Assembly (NCBI GenBank): GCA_903884235.1
Contig: CAISEB010000018.1
Span: 1 to 64,000, forward strand
Origin: an uncultured Pseudomonadota bacterium
Lineage (GTDB): Bacteria; Pseudomonadota; Gammaproteobacteria; Steroidobacterales; Steroidobacteraceae
Direction of reading: 5' to 3'
Length of the DNA: 64,000 nt
In this document: one piece after another, positions 36,105-44,642 of the stretch
Position numbering within the stretch: the first letter of the stretch is position 1
Layout: each line of letters opens with the position of its first letter
Position numbers and translations under genes: made by a program
Notes under the pieces: generated by a model
The model's database searches: none
What the model was told of the DNA's origin: nothing
Seen by the model: the letters and a program-made list of their open reading frames with translations, nothing else

Positions 36105-37760
36105 ATGAAAGCTGCAGGACGCCGAATCACCATCGCGGCACTACTTTTTTCCGTCGCATTCGCAACGGATGCCGCGCCGACGCTGGTCCAGAATGTCGAT
36201 GGATACACGCTCGCCGACGACAAACTCGTTCATTTCACCGGCCTCGTGTTCGACAACGGCCGCGTGGTCAGGACAGGCGCCGCCGCCGAGCTCCACCGAG
36301 CCTTTCCGACCGCGAAGGTGATCGAGGGTGGCGGGCGCGGGCTGCTTCCGGGCCTTATCGATGCCCATGGCCACATCATGGGGCTCGGCTTGCAGAGCGA
36401 GACGGCCGAACTCACCGAGACCCGGTCTCTGGCCGAGGCCCAGCAGCGGATCCAGGCATACGGCGTCGCGCATCCGGATGCGGCCTGGGTGATCGGCGCG
36501 GGCTGGAATCAGGTCCTTTGGGGACTCGGGCGGTTTCCGCTCGCGGCCGAGCTCGATGCCGTGACACCGGGACGCCCGGCCGTGATGGAGCGCGTCGACG
36601 GACACGCAAAGTGGCTCAATGCCGCGGCCCTGCGCGCCGCCGGAATCACCAGGAGCACGCCGGACCCGGTCGGCGGCCGGATCGAGCACGACGCCAACGG
36701 CGACCCGAGCGGGATCCTGGTCGACAATGCGATGGAGCTCATCGACCGGATCGTGCCACCACCGTCCCCGGCGCAGCGCAGGGCCGCCGTCCTCGGCGCG
36801 CTCAGGCACATGAATTCGGTCGGCCTGACCTCGGCCGTGGATGCCGGGTCGAGCGCAAACGACGTGGCGCTCTATCGCAAGCTCGCCGACGAAGGCCTGC
36901 TCAGCGTGCGCATCTACGCGATGATCGCGGGCGTCGGCTCCGACTTCGACCAGCTCGCCAAGGACGGGCCGCTCGTCGGCTACGCCGACGACCGGCTGTC
37001 GGTGTGCGCCGTCAAGCTGTTCGCCGATGGCGCGCTCGGCAGCCGCGGTGCCGCGCTCCTGGCGCCGTATTCGGACAACCCGGACAGTCGTGGCCTCCTC
37101 TTCCAGTCGACCGCTGCAATGCAGGCAAACATCGAGACGGCGCTCCGGCACGGGTACCAGGTCGGCGTACATGCGATCGGCGATGCCGCAGTCCATCAGG
37201 TGCTGGACGCATTCGAGGCGGCGTACCGTGTCCCGGGCGGTCGGGCGCTGCGCAATCGCATCGAGCATGCGCAGATCGTCGCGCCTGCTGACATTCCCCG
37301 GTTCAAGCAGCTCGACCTGATCGCGTCGATGCAGCCCACCCATGCCACGAGCGACATGAACATGGCCGAGGATCGCCTGGGGCGGGAGCGACTGAGGGGC
37401 GCGTATGCCTGGCATACGTTTCTCGCGCAGGGTACGCGGATCGCGGGGGGCTCCGACTTCCCCGTCGAGTCGGACAACCCGTTCTTCGGCCTGTACTCTG
37501 CAGTCACCCGGTCCGATCACGCGGGCAAGCCGGTCGGAGGCTGGCACGCGGAGGAGGCGATGACATTGGTCGAGGCGTTCCGCGCCTTCACGACCGATGC
37601 GGCGTACGCCGACCACGCCGAAACCTCGATCGGGTCGCTCGAGCCGGGCAAGCGGGCGGATTTCATCCTGACCGACCGCAGCCTGTTCGCCGTCCCGCCA
37701 TCGGATATCTGGAAGATTCGGGTCGAGCAGACGTGGGTGGCTGGCAGGCGGGTGTACTGA
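36105..37760 (+). CDS. Secreted YtcJ-like amidohydrolase (copy 1)
   Basis: A 551-residue member of the amidohydrolase superfamily (amidohydrolase_3/YtcJ group). After a signal peptide (1-23, ending TDA) it has the metal motif PGLIDAHGHIMG, the barrel ligand Lys in CAVKLFADGALGSRG, HAIGDAAVHQ, HAQIVAP, and the catalytic Asp in AGGSDFPVESDNP. These enzymes hydrolyse C-N bonds such as N-acyl or cyclic amides; substrates for YtcJ types are mostly unknown. A periplasmic location is suggested by the leader. It is one of three paralogues in 11 kb (with 41950 and 44643), near a peptidase and a TonB receptor. This fits uptake and breakdown of amide-bonded nutrients. Confidence 0.85.
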   Translation: MKAAGRRITIAALLFSVAFATDAAPTLVQNVDGYTLADDKLVHFTGLVFDNGRVVRTGAAAELHRAFPTAKVIEGGGRGLLPGLIDAHGHIMGLGLQSETAELTETRSLAEAQQRIQAYGVAHPDAAWVIGAGWNQVLWGLGRFPLAAELDAVTPGRPAVMERVDGHAKWLNAAALRAAGITRSTPDPVGGRIEHDANGDPSGILVDNAMELIDRIVPPPSPAQRRAAVLGALRHMNSVGLTSAVDAGSSANDVALYRKLADEGLLSVRIYAMIAGVGSDFDQLAKDGPLVGYADDRLSVCAVKLFADGALGSRGAALLAPYSDNPDSRGLLFQSTAAMQANIETALRHGYQVGVHAIGDAAVHQVLDAFEAAYRVPGGRALRNRIEHAQIVAPADIPRFKQLDLIASMQPTHATSDMNMAEDRLGRERLRGAYAWHTFLAQGTRIAGGSDFPVESDNPFFGLYSAVTRSDHAGKPVGGWHAEEAMTLVEAFRAFTTDAAYADHAETSIGSLEPGKRADFILTDRSLFAVPPSDIWKIRVEQTWVAGRRVY

Positions 37761-38027
37761 TCCGCCCGGTCGATTGCGACGGCACACGGGGCAACCGGCG
37801 ACGCGCGGGACGATCGGTAGACCGACGCGGATGGCGCCAGGTGCCCGGCACCCGCAGAAAGCGTGCACAACACCGCGAATCCGGCCTGATCCCGCTCGCC
37901 CCCGCACGACAGCCACCCCGCTCCACGTCGTTCGCCCGCCGCCTGCATGCAGCGGCGATCGCCCCTCGAGTTGCCAACGGTTAGGATGCGCGGACCCGAG
38001 GCCGAGAATCGGCGAGCCCGACCCAAC

Positions 38028-38885
38028 ATGCGTGTACTTTGCCTATTGAATCGAGACCTCGCGAGCAGTCTCGCGCTCAACCTCCTGCTGCCGAGCCTGC
38101 GCGGCCACGAGGTCTGGGTGGGGTTGAGCGAGCGGGTCGGCAAGGCTCAGCCGGTGGCGGACCATGCGGCCCGCCAGGAGCTTCGCACCGCCGAACAGAC
38201 CCTGCCAATCGAACTCCTGTTCCCGCTCATCGAGCGCTCGGGGCTCCCGGATGACGGAACTCGATATCTGGCGTTCGGCGAAATCGAGAAATTTCGTGGA
38301 ATACCGGTGATGCCCCTTTCGAATCCGAACGTCGGCGCGGACCTGGATGCTGTACGCGCGATTGCTCCGGACCTGATCGTGACGATCCGATATGGGGCGA
38401 TCCTGAAACAGCCGGTGCTTGCTATCCCGCGCCTTGGCGTGCTGAACCTCCATTCGGGGCTGCTCCCATGGTATCGGGGCGTCCTCGCGACGTTCAGGGC
38501 ATTGATGAATGGCGACGCCAAGATCGGGTGCACGCTGCATTACATTTCGGATCCGTCGATCGACACCGGCGACATCGTCGGCACCCGGACAATCAACGTG
38601 GACCGGCGTCGATCGCTCCTCTGGCACATCCTTGCGCTGTACGCTCCGGGCGTCGGCCTCATCAGCGATGCGATCGGCAGCCTTGCCAGCGGCGACAGTC
38701 CTCGACGCGCTCCGCAACCGGCCGTCGGCGCTCGCTATTTTTCCTACCCCACCGACGAGGAATGGACCCAGTTTCTCGAGCGCGGCTGGCGCGTCGCGGA
38801 CGTCGCGGACGTCCTCGCCGTGCTCGGCGCCTATGCGGGCGACAAGCTCGGGTCGCCTGCGCAGGGACGTCCGGGCCATTCCTGA
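38028..38885 (+). CDS. Formyltransferase-family protein
   Basis: A 285-residue protein of the formyltetrahydrofolate-dependent formyltransferase fold. The triad positions are present: Asn and His in LNLHSGLLPWYRG and Asp in DPSIDTGDIV, preceded by GCTLHYIS as in Fmt/PurN. The N-terminal MRVLCLLNRDLASSLALNLL replaces the usual MRI(V)FxGTPxFA start, so it is neither standard Fmt nor PurN. Members of such divergent groups formylate sugar-nucleotides or amino compounds, or are deacetylase-like. The ATG at 38028 is used; the frame is open for 27 codons upstream without protein character. It is monocistronic, followed within 21 bases by the LysE pseudogene. The substrate is unknown. Confidence 0.78.
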   Translation: MRVLCLLNRDLASSLALNLLLPSLRGHEVWVGLSERVGKAQPVADHAARQELRTAEQTLPIELLFPLIERSGLPDDGTRYLAFGEIEKFRGIPVMPLSNPNVGADLDAVRAIAPDLIVTIRYGAILKQPVLAIPRLGVLNLHSGLLPWYRGVLATFRALMNGDAKIGCTLHYISDPSIDTGDIVGTRTINVDRRRSLLWHILALYAPGVGLISDAIGSLASGDSPRRAPQPAVGARYFSYPTDEEWTQFLERGWRVADVADVLAVLGAYAGDKLGSPAQGRPGHS

Positions 38886-38905
38886 TCCCGAATGAGAGGC
38901 CGTAG

Positions 38906-39537
38906 ATGTTCGGCATCCGAGATCTGCCCCTCTTCATAGCCGCGGGACTACTGCTGAATGCAACGCCGGGGGCGGACACGCTGTACATCCTGCGGTGTGC
39001 GGCGACCGACGGATTTCGTGGGGGTGCCCTGGCGGCGCTCGGGATCAGTGCCGGCTGTTTCGTTCACATTGTCGCCGCCGCGCTCGGGATATCGGCGCTG
39101 CTCCTGGCCTCGAGGACCGCGTTCACCGCGATTCGGTTCGCCGGCGCGATCCATCTCATCTGCTCGGATGGTCACTGCTGCGCGCCCGGCAGGAGCCGGC
39201 GGGCGGCGTCGAGCAGACATCGGCGGCGGGCACGAATGCGGTGACGTTGCTGCGGGACTTCCTGACGAACGTCCTGAATCCCAAGGTCGCCCTGTTCTTC
39301 CTCGCGTTCCTGCCGCAATTCATCGCCATCGACGCGCCTGCCAAGAGCGTGGCCATTCTCGTGCTCGGCATGATCGTCGTGTTCAACGGGACGCTGTGGA
39401 ACTTCTCGGTCGCGTTCACCGCATCCAGGATGTCACAGCGCTTCGAACGATCGGCTTCGATCCGGAAGTGGCTCACGCGCGCCACTGGAGCGCTGTTCCT
39501 CTAGTTCGGGATTCGCCTGTCCATCGGCGTCCGCTAG
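38906..39537 (+). pseudogene. LysE/RhtB-type exporter, broken by a frameshift and an internal stop
   Basis: The first frame reads MFGIRDLPLFIAAGLLLNAT, with the family's NATPGADTLYIL and later RFAGAIHLI. At about 39162-39165 the reading moves to the next frame, which continues LGWSLLRAR and then FLTNVLNPKVALFFLAFLPQ. A single missing G in 'atctgctcgg' explains this: adding one G restores LIWLGW, the usual LysE-family sequence. A second lesion is a TAG at 39502-39504 in GALFL*FGIRLSI, where the family continues; the next stop is 39535-39537. LysE/RhtB proteins export amino acids across the inner membrane. Two independent defects make this a pseudogene and make a single sequencing error an insufficient explanation. 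Confidence 0.85.
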
Positions 39538-39743
39538 TCGCTTTTGCGGTGCCAACGCGGGGGTCTGCCGCGCCACCCGCAACCCGCCACCGGCGTGTTG
39601 CACCCGGACCGCGAACGGTGAGCCGGTCCGGTGCGTTCCGACCCCGGCACGGGACTCCGGGAATATACTGGCACCGCGCTCTGGCGCAGGTCCGCTCACT
39701 GATCCGTGCGGCCACCCCCGAAACGCCGTTCGAGAACACGACC

Positions 39744-41879
39744 ATGCCCGCTCTCCGCCCGAACCCCACGCCCGGAGTCCTGCTGATGCTGGCCGCCGCG
39801 ATCGCGCTCGCCGCACCCGCCGTACAGGCCGGGCTGGCCACGGACGAGCAGCAGCTGCTCGCCCGGCTCGAGACCCGCCGGGCACTCGCCGACCTCGAGC
39901 GCCTGTCCGACCGTGCCCACACCAGTCAGACCGGCCTCGGCGCGGGCACGATCGTCGCCGGTAGCGCCGAGGAGGCCGCCGCGGCGAGAGGGTTCGCGAA
40001 GTCACTCCGCGCCATGGGGCTCGAGGTCGCAATGGAGGAGTTCCCGGTCCGGGCCTACCGCTATGGCCCGGTGACGCTCAGGGCGAATGGCATCGGCATC
40101 GAGGCAATCACCCTGCATTCCGCCGGTGGAACCTGGGGCATTCGCGATGCCGTGCCCTTCGTTCGCGGCAACGGCGGCGGTCGCGTGCTGCGCGCGCCCC
40201 TCATCGACGCGGGCGACGGTTACGAGCAGGACTACGCCCGCATCGGCGATGTCCGCGGCCGGATCGTCCTCGTGCGACGGGACCAGCACGACTGGCCGCC
40301 AGCACAGATCACCGAGGCCGCCCATCACGGCGCCACTGCCATCCTATTCTTCGATCACCCCTCCGCGGAGCAGCATCCGGACGCACTTCGCCAGGACAGC
40401 CTGTGGGGTCACGACCAGCTGCCCGCAGTCGCGATCAGCCGTAGATCCGGCGACGCGCTCAGGGCACAACTCTCGGCCGGCCCCGTCGACATCCTCCTCG
40501 AGAACCGCGCAGAGGTCGCCGATGGCACATCGCGGAACGTCGTCGCGCGCATCCGCGGACGCGAACGGCCGGACGAATACGTGCTGGTCTCTGCCCACTA
40601 CGACCGCTGGTTCAAGGGCGCGGCGGACAACACGAGCGGCGTCGCGGCCGTGCTCGAGATCGCCCGCGCCTTCATGCGCTCCGGCCTCAAGCCGCGCCGC
40701 ACCGTGCTGTTCATCCTTGCCGGCAGCGAGGAAGCCGGCCTCGAGGATCCTGAGCGCGACTGGCTGGCTGGGTCGAATGCATTCGTGGCTCGCCACCCCG
40801 AGGTGCTGCGCAGTGCGGCGCTCGCATTCAACATCGACATCATCGGGCTGACCTCCGCGACCGCATCGCTGACCTCAACTCCGGACCTGATGGCCGAGCA
40901 GGCGCGGACACTACGGGATCTCGGGCTCGACGCCCGGATCACGCAGAAGGCACCGATCGGGAGTTCGACCGACGCGTGGAACTACGGCGTCGTCGGTGGC
41001 GCAGCCACCAGTCATCTCAACCGGATCCCGGACAGCTATTTCGCGGTCTACCACACGCAGGTCGACACCTACCGGCCGGAGCTGTACGAAAACATGGGAG
41101 CGGACCTGCGCCTGCTCACCCTCAGCCTGTGGCGTGCAGCCAGCGCACGACGATTGCCGATCGCGTTGACCGGGATCGCCGACTTCGTCGATGCGCAGCT
41201 TGCCAAGGATGCCGCGAAGGTACCGGAAGTCTCGTTCACCGGGCTGCGCGAGGCGCTAGCCGAGTTTCGGGTGGCGGCAGCGGCGGTCGAGGCGGTGGAG
41301 GATCCTGCGCGAGCCGATGAGGTGAACCGGCTGCTGATGGCGACCCGTCACCGCCTGGTACCGTGGCTGTATGCCAGCGACGATGATTTTGACCAGGCCA
41401 CGCGCACGGCACTGCTCACGACCCGCGTCCAGGTCCACGAACGCGCCGCCGCAGCCGCCGGCGCTGGCGACATCGCCGCCGCGACGGGCGCACTTCAGGA
41501 ACTCTACGAGGGCCGCCAATGCCTGCGGCTTGACCCCGAAGTCTACGAGTTCGAACGCGCCTTCTGGGCCGGCGACGGCGGCTGGGGATCGCGCTACCAG
41601 CATCGCGCCCCACCACCACCACCGGGCTTCGAAGCCGCCTGCCGCCAGCTGGCAAGACCGGACTTCGACGCCACGGCGTTCCTCGCAACGTCGGCTCAGC
41701 TGCGCGCCGACGCGGTCCAACGGGTTGACGAGGCGGTCGCCCTGATGACCGCAAAACTGCGCTTCGCAACGAGTCGCCTCGTCGAGTTCGACGGGATGCC
41801 TGCCGCGCTGCGGACGGCCGGCATCATGGGCGCGCGGCATGGCACGGTCCCTGCAGCCGCGAATGCCCTGCGTCGGTGA
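39744..41879 (+). CDS. Secreted M28-family zinc aminopeptidase-like protein
   Basis: A 711-residue exported peptidase. After a signal peptide (about 1-29) and a PA-like insert (RGRIVLVRRDQHDWPPAQIT, HGATAILFFDHPS) comes an M28 domain. Its two-zinc site looks complete: His285 and Asp287 (SAHYD), Asp295 (AADNTSG), Glu329/Glu330 (GSEEAG), Asp365 (FNIDIIG) and His437 (YHTQVDT). The last 270 residues are helical and lack an assigned domain. The usual activity is removal of N-terminal residues or of glutamate from peptides. The ATG at 39744 begins the signal peptide; the frame is open far upstream across the pseudogene but is not coding there. It is followed by an amidohydrolase 70 bases downstream, probably in one transcript. 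Confidence 0.87.
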   Translation: MPALRPNPTPGVLLMLAAAIALAAPAVQAGLATDEQQLLARLETRRALADLERLSDRAHTSQTGLGAGTIVAGSAEEAAAARGFAKSLRAMGLEVAMEEFPVRAYRYGPVTLRANGIGIEAITLHSAGGTWGIRDAVPFVRGNGGGRVLRAPLIDAGDGYEQDYARIGDVRGRIVLVRRDQHDWPPAQITEAAHHGATAILFFDHPSAEQHPDALRQDSLWGHDQLPAVAISRRSGDALRAQLSAGPVDILLENRAEVADGTSRNVVARIRGRERPDEYVLVSAHYDRWFKGAADNTSGVAAVLEIARAFMRSGLKPRRTVLFILAGSEEAGLEDPERDWLAGSNAFVARHPEVLRSAALAFNIDIIGLTSATASLTSTPDLMAEQARTLRDLGLDARITQKAPIGSSTDAWNYGVVGGAATSHLNRIPDSYFAVYHTQVDTYRPELYENMGADLRLLTLSLWRAASARRLPIALTGIADFVDAQLAKDAAKVPEVSFTGLREALAEFRVAAAAVEAVEDPARADEVNRLLMATRHRLVPWLYASDDDFDQATRTALLTTRVQVHERAAAAAGAGDIAAATGALQELYEGRQCLRLDPEVYEFERAFWAGDGGWGSRYQHRAPPPPPGFEAACRQLARPDFDATAFLATSAQLRADAVQRVDEAVALMTAKLRFATSRLVEFDGMPAALRTAGIMGARHGTVPAAANALRR

Positions 41880-41949
41880 ACGAGCGTCACGCGACCACAA
41901 TGCCCGGTGTAGCGCAAATTCAACACGATCCTCGCTAGGAACGATCTCC

Positions 41950-43974
41950 ATGCCGAATCGACGTCGGATCATCGCAATGGCATTCCTCGGCGCCGCGCTG
42001 CTCGCCGGCCCTCAGGCGACCGTGGCCACGCCGCAACCCGCCGACCTCGTACTGACCGGAGGACGCGTCTATACCGCCGACCACGCGCGGACCATGGCCG
42101 CTGCGATTGCAGTGCGCGACGGCAAGCTGGTCTACGTCGGCGCCGACGCCGGAGCCTCGGCGTACGTCGGCCCCAACACGCGCGTCGAACCACTGGCGGG
42201 ACGACTGGTGCTGCCGGGACTGTTCGATTCCCACCTGCACCCGGCTGGCATCGTCGATCTGGACGTCTGCGACCTCAAGAGCGAAGGCCGGTCGCTGATC
42301 GCGATGACGGCGTTCGTCCGTGACTGCATCGACCGTTACAAGATCAGGGACGGCGACTGGGTAATCGTGCGCCAGTGGAATTTCTCCAATGGCAATGAGC
42401 CGGATGGCCTGCATTCCACGCTGCGGGCGGCGCTCGATCTCGCGACCACGCGCCACCCCGTGGTCCTGGTTGGAAACGACGGTCACCACGGCGCCTTCAA
42501 CAGCGTCGCTCTCGCACGTGCGGCGGACGCGTCCGGGAAGATCGTCGGCTATTCGAAGGCGACCCTCGCAGGTTCACTGCGCGAATTCAGCAATTTCGTC
42601 GGGGTCGATGCGGACGGCGAACCCAATGGCACGGTCAACGAAGATGCACGCCGCCGGATGGCGGTCCCCTCGATGCTCAGTGTCGACTTCCGGGAGATGA
42701 TGAAGGCACCTGAGCGGGTGACGGAACGCCTAAACAGTGTCGGCATCACTGGAATCCTGGAAGCCGCACTGTCACCGGAGACCGTCGAGCTCTACGACAC
42801 TCTCGCGAAGACCGGCACGCTGAGCGTCCGCGCCACCCTCGCCCAGTACTTCGATCCCGACACGAACCTCACCGCGGACGGCAGCCCGGACTGGGACCGG
42901 ATGGTTTCGGCCGCGAAGCTGCTGCGGGCGAAATACGCAAGCGACCCGCTCCTGCGCGCGAACGTGGTCAAGCTGTTCGCCGATGGCGTGCTCGAGGGCA
43001 ATCCCTTTGCGGTCCCGCCGACGCTGCCGGAGGTCGCGACGATCCGGCCGTACCTGCAGCCGATCTTCGGTAACGGCAAGGACGGCCACTTTGGCGTGAC
43101 CGGCTATGTCGATACCGCAGCACCGCTTTGCGTCGAGGTGCGCGCGCACGCCGATCGATACGCGGGCGGAGCGGCTGCTGGCGCATTCCTGAAGGAGCAC
43201 GGCTTCCACCCCGGACAGTGCCGAATCTCGATGGGCGAACTACAGCACACGCGGCCGGTGATCATGGAATTCGTCAAGCGCTTCCACATGGCCGGCTTCG
43301 CGGTGCATATCCATGCCATCGGCGACATGCCGATCCGGACAGCAGTGGACGCGATTGAAGCGGCGCGCGCCGCCGACGGCGTCTCGACGACGCACGATGC
43401 CCTGGCCCACGTCCAGCTCGTGCATCCCGACGATGTCGCGCGCATCGGCCGCGACCGTCTGTACCTGGCCTTCACCTACGCGTGGGCGTACACCGATCCC
43501 CAGTACGACCTGTCGGTGGTGCCGTTCTTCGACCGGGTGACCGGTGGCGACTACGCGGCACTGCACCCCGTCGACGGCTACTACGAGCGGAACGCCTATC
43601 CGGTGAAATCCCTACGGGACGCCGGGGCCGTTCTCGTGGCAGGCTCCGACGCGCCGGTGGACACGCATGACCCGCGCCCGTTCGTGAACATGGCGGCCGC
43701 CGTGCTGCGCAGCATGCCGGGCCAGCCCCCGCTCAACGCCCGCGAATCCGTGACGATCCGCGACGTCATCGATGCCTATACCATCAGCGGCGCCCGGTAT
43801 CTGGAGCGCGACGCCGAAACGGGCTCGCTCGAGACCGGCAAGTCGGCGGACTTCATTGTGCTCGATCGCGACATTCTGGCGCTCGCGGACAGCGGGAAGG
43901 CTGACGACATCCGCAACACGAAGGTGCTTGGAACGTGGTTCATGGGCCGGGAAGTCTATCGGCGGCCTCACTGA
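41950..43974 (+). CDS. Secreted YtcJ-like amidohydrolase (copy 2)
   Basis: A 674-residue amidohydrolase, longer than its paralogues because of an insert around 330-400. A signal peptide covers 1-26 (LLAGPQATVA). Metal and catalytic motifs are LPGLFDSHLHPAG, NVVKLFADGVLEG, VHIHAIGDMPIRTA and VAGSDAPVDTHDP. The N-terminal strand DLVLTGGRVYTADHARTM is typical for the YtcJ/amidohydrolase_3 group. An AGGA lies about 10 bases before the ATG. It follows the M28 peptidase closely on the same strand, so both may act on the same peptides or N-acyl compounds. It converges with the GNAT gene 67 bases downstream. The substrate is unknown. Confidence 0.85.
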   Translation: MPNRRRIIAMAFLGAALLAGPQATVATPQPADLVLTGGRVYTADHARTMAAAIAVRDGKLVYVGADAGASAYVGPNTRVEPLAGRLVLPGLFDSHLHPAGIVDLDVCDLKSEGRSLIAMTAFVRDCIDRYKIRDGDWVIVRQWNFSNGNEPDGLHSTLRAALDLATTRHPVVLVGNDGHHGAFNSVALARAADASGKIVGYSKATLAGSLREFSNFVGVDADGEPNGTVNEDARRRMAVPSMLSVDFREMMKAPERVTERLNSVGITGILEAALSPETVELYDTLAKTGTLSVRATLAQYFDPDTNLTADGSPDWDRMVSAAKLLRAKYASDPLLRANVVKLFADGVLEGNPFAVPPTLPEVATIRPYLQPIFGNGKDGHFGVTGYVDTAAPLCVEVRAHADRYAGGAAAGAFLKEHGFHPGQCRISMGELQHTRPVIMEFVKRFHMAGFAVHIHAIGDMPIRTAVDAIEAARAADGVSTTHDALAHVQLVHPDDVARIGRDRLYLAFTYAWAYTDPQYDLSVVPFFDRVTGGDYAALHPVDGYYERNAYPVKSLRDAGAVLVAGSDAPVDTHDPRPFVNMAAAVLRSMPGQPPLNARESVTIRDVIDAYTISGARYLERDAETGSLETGKSADFIVLDRDILALADSGKADDIRNTKVLGTWFMGREVYRRPH

Positions 43975-44041
43975 TCCCGGCAGCGGCCGGCTTGCGCACG
44001 ACCTCGACAACTGCCCGCATCCGGCCGGGACGGCCTCGACG

Positions 44042-44605
44042 CTACAGATCCTTGCGCATGCGCATGAGGGGCACAGGCACACCGCCGCGCGCGTCCTCGA
44101 CCTGCTCGACCGGGACATAGCCGCAGGCACGGTACAGGGGCAGCCCGGCCATCGTTGCCATGAGCTCGGCCGTCCGGAAACCGCCCTCGCGTGCGGCCGC
44201 CTCGCAGCGTGCAAGCACCAACCGGCCGACACCGCGGCGGACATGGCTCGGGCTCGTGTACATGGCCCGGATCCTGGCGGAATCGACCTGCGGGTCCAGC
44301 AATGCCGGACTCCGCCCGGGGGTCCGGTCACCACCATACAGTGTTGCGCGCCGGCTCCAGCCGCCGCAGCCGACGAGTTCCCCGTCCGCCTCGACGATGA
44401 AATAGGTCCTGTCCTCGATGAGCTGAACATCGAGGCCCATGATCAGCCGGCTGGATGCGATCTGCTCCTCGTCGAGAAACGGACGCAGGAGCTCGGATAT
44501 CGCGGCGTCCATGAGCAACCGCAGCGGCTCAAGATCCTGTCGCGCCGCGAGCCGCACCGAGAGATCCCCGCTCACCATGTCGCTGCCATTGATCGTCGCT
44601 CCCAT
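44042..44605 (-). CDS. GNAT-family N-acetyltransferase
   Basis: A 187-residue GNAT-fold acetyltransferase. The acetyl-CoA loop is seen in YTSPSHVRRGVGRLVLARCE (the R/Q-x-x-G-x-G motif). A substrate-side strand FIVEADGELVGCGGW precedes it, and GLPLYRACGY follows as in typical members. It transfers an acetyl group to an amine of a small molecule or protein. The ATG at 44605 is used; ATGs at 44578 and 44683 are alternatives, and the start is unsure. It lies 37 bases after the third amidohydrolase on the same strand and may be in its operon. The substrate is unknown. Confidence 0.78.
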   Translation of the reverse strand: MGATINGSDMVSGDLSVRLAARQDLEPLRLLMDAAISELLRPFLDEEQIASSRLIMGLDVQLIEDRTYFIVEADGELVGCGGWSRRATLYGGDRTPGRSPALLDPQVDSARIRAMYTSPSHVRRGVGRLVLARCEAAAREGGFRTAELMATMAGLPLYRACGYVPVEQVEDARGGVPVPLMRMRKDL

Positions 44606-44642
44606 CGTGCCGCGACCCGCCGCCCATGGCGATCGCGTTCGC

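Noticed and set aside
37761-38027. Possible N-terminal extension of the formyltransferase to 37947
   Set aside because: The extension is Arg/Pro-rich and not family-like; the ATG at 38028 gives the expected N-terminal strand.
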